In this document: positions 60,073-64,000 of the stretch, piece by piece
Layout: every line of letters begins with the position of its first letter
Position numbering within the stretch: the stretch's first letter is position 1
Origin: Oscillospiraceae bacterium
GTDB lineage: Bacteria > Bacillota > Clostridia > Oscillospirales > Ruminococcaceae
Reading direction: 5' to 3'
NCBI GenBank assembly: GCA_021769725.1
Contig: JAETSI010000010.1
Span: 1 to 64,000 of the forward strand
Length of the DNA: 64,000 nucleotides
The notes under the pieces: model-generated
What the model saw: the letters and a program-made list of their open reading frames with translations, nothing else
The model's database searches: none
Told to the model about the DNA's origin: nothing
Position numbers and translations under genes: made by a program

Positions 60073-62823
60073 GTGATAATAAGAAAAATTCGGGCTGCGG
60101 TTATCGGTATCATGGTATTGTCCTCAATGACTATAGGAGGGAGCGTTTTCGCCGGAAGCCCTGCCGTATACTACGACAATCAGGATATCGGAGATGCTGA
60201 AAAGGATCGTGCCAAACGTCGTGAGGCAGTTGAAAAGACTGATTTTGACAGCGGCATCGTGAAAGAACTTTTTTCTTTTGCCGGAAGTTCCGGCGGACTT
60301 GATATATATGTAAGGAAAGACGAATCCCTTACGGAGAACGAACTTGATAAAGCGAAGAAGATCGGTGACGCAGCCGCTCTGTACTCCGCTTCCGGAGAAC
60401 CCGCAGCCGTTTTTGAGAAGATTTCAGAAAACGACGGAAAAGATGTATTTATCAGCGGAAGCAAAAGGTATATCGCTGAGGTATCAGCGAAGGGTGTCAG
60501 CGTAAAATCTGTGATATCCACCCTGGACAGCGAAGATGTCTTTTTGTCGGAGGACGGAGCACTGCTTGAGCTTATGTCGGAAGATAAAACTAAAACCAAA
60601 GCTCGATTCCTTCGCAGCAGCGAAAGTGATGGCAGTCTGATTTACCGTGAAGTGAGCGGTTCACGTTTTGCGTGGGTATCGCAGGAAATGGATCAGTTTT
60701 ACGGAATTTATCGCTATTGTGCGGAAAATGAAAGTTTCCGGATGCTGGTAGACGATGAGAATGCTGTTTTCGGTCTGGAAAGCAAGAAGACGGGGTATAT
60801 CTGGTGGTCGTCGCCGCCCGGAGCTACGCATGATGATTCCGCTACGGAGATACTTGCCGGAGGTTTGCGGTCGTCAGTCATACTCAATTACGGCGTTCCG
60901 GAAAAGCAAAGTGAAAACAATCTGCTGCGTTCAAATACCGACGACTGCGATATGACCGTTACTGATATAGAAAACGGCATCCGTGTGGATTATGATTTCG
61001 GCAAAGCAGGCTTTGAGTTCCCGGTAGAATATACTCTGGAGGAAGATCATATGCGTGCTTCATTAAAAGTCGGAAATATTGAGGAGAAGAATCCTGCCAA
61101 TATAATTACAGAGATCACTCTCATGGAGACCTTCGGGGCGGCATCTTCGGAAGAGAACGGTTATTTTGTGATCCCTGACGGCAGCGGAGCACTTATTCGT
61201 TTCAATAACGGCAGGACTATGGAGACCAATGCCTATAAACAGCCGATTTACGGCAGAGATATTACTGCTGTTCCTCAGAACAGGGGCGCATATGCAAGGC
61301 AGATTTGTCTTCCGGTATACGGCATTGTAAAGGATGACGGCAATGCTTTGCTTGCAGTGGCAGAAAAGGGGGATTCCAATGCCTGTATTTCTGCGAAGAT
61401 CTCCGGACAGTCCAAAACCAATTATAATATGTGTTCGTTTAGTTTTACCCTGCGTGAGACGGACACCTATTATATGTCCGGCAGCCAGAGTCAGCAGTTT
61501 ACGGTCTTTGAGGGAGGGGAAATAAAGTCTGATGATATTGAAGTCAGATACTACCCAATTTCCAAAAAAGACGCAGATTATGCTGATGTGGCTGCACGGT
61601 ACAGAGAATATCTTATGGATGAAAAGGGATTGACGCCGAAAACAAAAGCAGACAGTGCGCCGCTGTATATTGACCTTTACGGCGGAGTAATGAAAAAGCG
61701 CTCTGTACTGGGAATTCCGCTTACTCTTAAAACCGCCGTGACATCATACGGGCAGGGACTGGATATTCTGCGTGAACTTGAAAGCAGCGGTACAGAAGAA
61801 ATGGTGGTTTCGTACAAGAACTGGACGAACGACAGCATAAAAAACAAGATAGATACTGATGCCAGACCATCCGGTACGCTTGGTGGGAGAAAGGATTTCA
61901 GGGAGCTTACCGATTATATGGAAAGCAGGAACATACTGTTCTACCCTGTTTCCGGCAATGTGACGTTCCGCAGCGGAAACGGATATTATGCTTTTACCGA
62001 CGCCGCCGTGCGTGTTTCCGGCAGTTATTCAAGGGTAGTCAGCTATGACAGGGCATACAGCGTTCCTGACAGAAACCGGGAGAATCTGTCATTGCTTTCA
62101 CCGGGAAGTTACGGCGGATTTTTTGATGAGCTTTCCGAGGGATGCGAAAAAGCAGGTCTTGACGGAATTTCAGCAGGAGCGCTGACATCATCACTGTACG
62201 GAGACTATAGTAAAAACAGTGTGTCCAGATACGAGGCAATGAAAAAACTTGTCAGAGGTTATGAGGAACTATGCAGTTCAATGGAGAATGGTATCATGGC
62301 AGACGGCGCAAACGCATATGCGCTGCCTTATGTGAGTCATATAAAAAATGTTCCTGCGACATCGAGCCGTTTTGATATTTTCGATGAGGATGTACCGTTC
62401 TATCAGATAGTGATACACGGACTTATTTCGTATACTACCGAAGCGGTGAATGGCAGTCCAGATCCGGATTGGATGCTTCTTTATGCGGCAGAAACGGGAA
62501 GCTGTCTGCGTTATGATATGGTGTACGAGCAGCCGGGAATGTTAGAGGATACGGAATTTGACATATATTACTATGCCGGCAGCAGCGGCTGGACGGCTGA
62601 GGCGGCAGAGAGCCAGCAGATTCTTGAGTCTGTTTTGTCCGGCGTGAGCGATGCGTTTATCATCGGCAGAAAAACAGAGTTCAGCGGAAGCAGAGTTACC
62701 GTTAATTATTCCAACGGTTGTGTAATAACCGTAGATTACAGCGAGGGTTGGATAGAGTACAACGGACGGCGGATATATATAAGCCGTGAGGACGAGAAAG
62801 GAGAAAAAAATGGGCAGCGGTAA
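60073..62823 (+). CDS. DUF5696 family secreted protein
   Basis: The protein is 916 residues from GTG 60073, behind CGGAGGGA. A signal peptide (1-27, ends GGSVFAG) precedes the DUF5696 region: ESKKTGYIWWSSPPGATHDD, VIPDGSGALIRFNNGR, YGIVKDDGNALLAVAEKGDS, and later MVVSYKNWTNDSIKNKIDT and DGISAGALTSSLYGDY. The second half looks like a TIM-barrel glycosidase fold, but I cannot point to catalytic acids. Relatives usually accompany CUT1 permeases, as here. Its stop overlaps the next permease by 14 bp. Confidence 0.7.
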   Translation: MIIRKIRAAVIGIMVLSSMTIGGSVFAGSPAVYYDNQDIGDAEKDRAKRREAVEKTDFDSGIVKELFSFAGSSGGLDIYVRKDESLTENELDKAKKIGDAAALYSASGEPAAVFEKISENDGKDVFISGSKRYIAEVSAKGVSVKSVISTLDSEDVFLSEDGALLELMSEDKTKTKARFLRSSESDGSLIYREVSGSRFAWVSQEMDQFYGIYRYCAENESFRMLVDDENAVFGLESKKTGYIWWSSPPGATHDDSATEILAGGLRSSVILNYGVPEKQSENNLLRSNTDDCDMTVTDIENGIRVDYDFGKAGFEFPVEYTLEEDHMRASLKVGNIEEKNPANIITEITLMETFGAASSEENGYFVIPDGSGALIRFNNGRTMETNAYKQPIYGRDITAVPQNRGAYARQICLPVYGIVKDDGNALLAVAEKGDSNACISAKISGQSKTNYNMCSFSFTLRETDTYYMSGSQSQQFTVFEGGEIKSDDIEVRYYPISKKDADYADVAARYREYLMDEKGLTPKTKADSAPLYIDLYGGVMKKRSVLGIPLTLKTAVTSYGQGLDILRELESSGTEEMVVSYKNWTNDSIKNKIDTDARPSGTLGGRKDFRELTDYMESRNILFYPVSGNVTFRSGNGYYAFTDAAVRVSGSYSRVVSYDRAYSVPDRNRENLSLLSPGSYGGFFDELSEGCEKAGLDGISAGALTSSLYGDYSKNSVSRYEAMKKLVRGYEELCSSMENGIMADGANAYALPYVSHIKNVPATSSRFDIFDEDVPFYQIVIHGLISYTTEAVNGSPDPDWMLLYAAETGSCLRYDMVYEQPGMLEDTEFDIYYYAGSSGWTAEAAESQQILESVLSGVSDAFIIGRKTEFSGSRVTVNYSNGCVITVDYSEGWIEYNGRRIYISREDEKGEKNGQR

Positions 62824-63721
62824 AAAAAGGCGTCTTATGACCTATGGCAGGCGCAGGCAGCTTTATGGTTGGGGCTTTATTTCCCTGTGGTTTGCAGGAA
62901 CGGTCATGTTTTTCCTGATACCGCTTGTCAATTCGCTGTGGTATTCGTTTAATACAGTGACCATAGAGCCGGGAAGAATAAAGACGGAGTGGGTGGGAAC
63001 AGGCAAGTTTGTTCATGCTATGGAAGACCCAAATTTCACCGATGCTCTGGGCAGTACGATTGCCGAAACTCTTTGGAAGACGCCGTTGATACTGATATTT
63101 TCCATGTTTATTGCAGTTGTTCTCAATCAGAATTTCCGTGGCAGATCGCTGGCAAGAGCCGTTTTCTTTCTGCCTGTCATCATTGTTACCGGACCGGTAT
63201 TCAAGATAATCAGCGGCGACATGGACGCTACAGGCAGTAGGTCGGCGGAACAATTCTCAACTATGATGTCCACTGATCTGGTGGATGAGCTTATGCAGTT
63301 TCTGGGAATATATAATATCAGCGACAAAATGAGCACCGTTATCGGGGCGGTTGCGGACAACATTTTCGGTATTGTCTGGAGTTCGGGCATACAGATACTG
63401 CTGTTTCTGGCGGCTCTTCAGAATATTCCGCCCTCTGCAAGGGAAGCGGCAATGCTGGATGGCGCTACTGCATGGGAATATTTCTGGAAAATAACCATTC
63501 CGTATCTCGGTCCGTTTATTCTGGCAAATTTTATTTTTACGGTCATTGATTCGTTCACAAGTCCGATGAATAAGGTCATGGAGAGAATACTGAGCATGAA
63601 GTCGGAGGTGCTTTACGGTGAAGCATCAGCTATGGCTTGGATATATTTCGTCATTATTCTGGTTATGATCGGTATAGTTTACCGGATCATCAGAAAATTT
63701 ATCTATTACGAAAACGAGTGA
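62810..63721 (+). CDS. Sugar ABC transporter permease (MalF/UgpA type)
   Basis: A 303-residue protein. ATG 62810 is used, with AAAGGAG upstream inside the DUF5696 gene end. Six helices are predicted, the first at about 23-45 (GTVMFFLIPLVNSLWY). A long extracytoplasmic loop (about 130-175) contains DATGSRSAEQFSTMMSTDLV, and the EAA loop is REAAMLDGATAWEYFWKITI. It is the partner of the gene running off the window. Confidence 0.88.
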   Translation: MGSGKKRRLMTYGRRRQLYGWGFISLWFAGTVMFFLIPLVNSLWYSFNTVTIEPGRIKTEWVGTGKFVHAMEDPNFTDALGSTIAETLWKTPLILIFSMFIAVVLNQNFRGRSLARAVFFLPVIIVTGPVFKIISGDMDATGSRSAEQFSTMMSTDLVDELMQFLGIYNISDKMSTVIGAVADNIFGIVWSSGIQILLFLAALQNIPPSAREAAMLDGATAWEYFWKITIPYLGPFILANFIFTVIDSFTSPMNKVMERILSMKSEVLYGEASAMAWIYFVIILVMIGIVYRIIRKFIYYENE

Positions 63722-63734
63722 AGGGGGGACAGCT

Positions 63735-64000
63735 GTGGCAAAAAAGAAAGCAGGAGAAAGAACATGGAGTTTTTTCCGGTTTATGATACTTTTTGGTATC
63801 GGGTTTATTGTGCTTTACCCCCTTATTTATATGGTAAGCTGTGCATTCAGGGAGCGTTCTGATATGAACGATCCTACTGTCATGTGGCTGCCTCGTCATT
63901 ACACTCTTGATGTCATAAAAGATACATGGCGCATAATGGACTTCGGCAGTATGCTGAAAAATACGATATTTCTTAATATCGGCTGCTCACTTGTGCAGGT
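63735..64000 (+). CDS. Sugar ABC transporter permease (MalG type), cut by window edge
   Basis: The frame starts at GTG 63735, behind AAGGGGGGA (63721-63729). The first 88 residues are seen: a basic start (AKKKAGERTWSFFRF), a first helix (MILFGIGFIVLYPLIYMVSC), then WLPRHYTLDVIKDTWRIMDF and the start of the second helix. This is the normal N-terminus of a MalG-like permease. The EAA loop lies beyond the window. Confidence 0.82.
   Translation, partial: MAKKKAGERTWSFFRFMILFGIGFIVLYPLIYMVSCAFRERSDMNDPTVMWLPRHYTLDVIKDTWRIMDFGSMLKNTIFLNIGCSLVQ

Overview
The window looks like a chromosome segment of a Ruminococcus-like member of the Oscillospiraceae (Clostridia). The pointers are family-level: low-to-moderate GC, AGGAGG-type ribosome binding sites, consensus TTGACA/TATAAT promoters, a SpoIID-like protein and a Spo0A-like C-terminal domain, a decayed Ruminococcus-style dockerin (NPDKYKLS), and several CUT1-type sugar ABC transporter loci. 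No database search was possible. Every family name below rests on motifs and architecture read from the sequence.

Region 1, about 1-18,990, is accessory DNA made of nested mobile elements. The outer element carries a MobC-like protein, a DUF960 protein, a three-gene cassette (zinc-ribbon amidoligase, 59-residue peptide, class II glutamine amidotransferase), an IS110-family remnant with a structured upstream region that may be its bridge RNA, a HerA/FtsK-like ATPase, an excisionase and a tyrosine integrase. It ends about 170 bp from tRNA-His. The integrase is cut in two. Its N-terminal part ends at 9438 and its last residues, with the catalytic Tyr, resume at 18,719. Between them lies a second element of about 9.28 kb, bounded by the direct repeat GACTA and imperfect terminal inverted repeats, with its own large serine recombinase at the right end. 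Removing it restores one open reading frame of 409 codons. The inserted element carries AT-rich cargo (a lipoprotein and a subtilase), a 260-bp MITE, remnants of a dockerin, a DUF1703-type protein, a Y-family polymerase and a type III restriction subunit, and a MobC with no relaxase.

Region 2, about 18,990-27,600, has three tRNAs (His, Arg, Gly) behind one consensus promoter, an XRE regulator, and a locus with two sugar-ABC permeases, a HlyD-like adaptor, a MacB-core-like membrane protein and a large solute-binding lipoprotein, but no ATPase gene.

Region 3, 27,634-38,491, is a tightly packed minus-strand run behind a consensus promoter: citrate synthase, FG-GAP lipoprotein, response regulator, histidine kinase, DUF1385, prmC, recA, recX, rimO, pgsA and a DtxR/MntR-like regulator. 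Region 4, 38,500-52,950, holds a SpoIID-like protein, an ABC exporter, a Spo0A-like protein with a degenerate receiver, a DEDDh exonuclease, an M23/LysM/G5 peptidase, a fused RluA-LuxS reading frame, a histidine phosphatase behind a structured leader, a SLOG protein, small regulators and a TrpB2-type synthase. Region 5, 53,030 to the end, is a second carbohydrate locus: a solute-binding protein with a large N-terminal extension, two permease pairs (the last gene cut by the window edge), an NHL-repeat membrane protein and a DUF5696 protein.

Two kinds of non-coding repeat are dispersed in the chromosome: multi-hairpin elements at about 39.7 and 57.8 kb, and a 160-bp MITE at 44.2 kb with a lone copy of its end at 25.0 kb.
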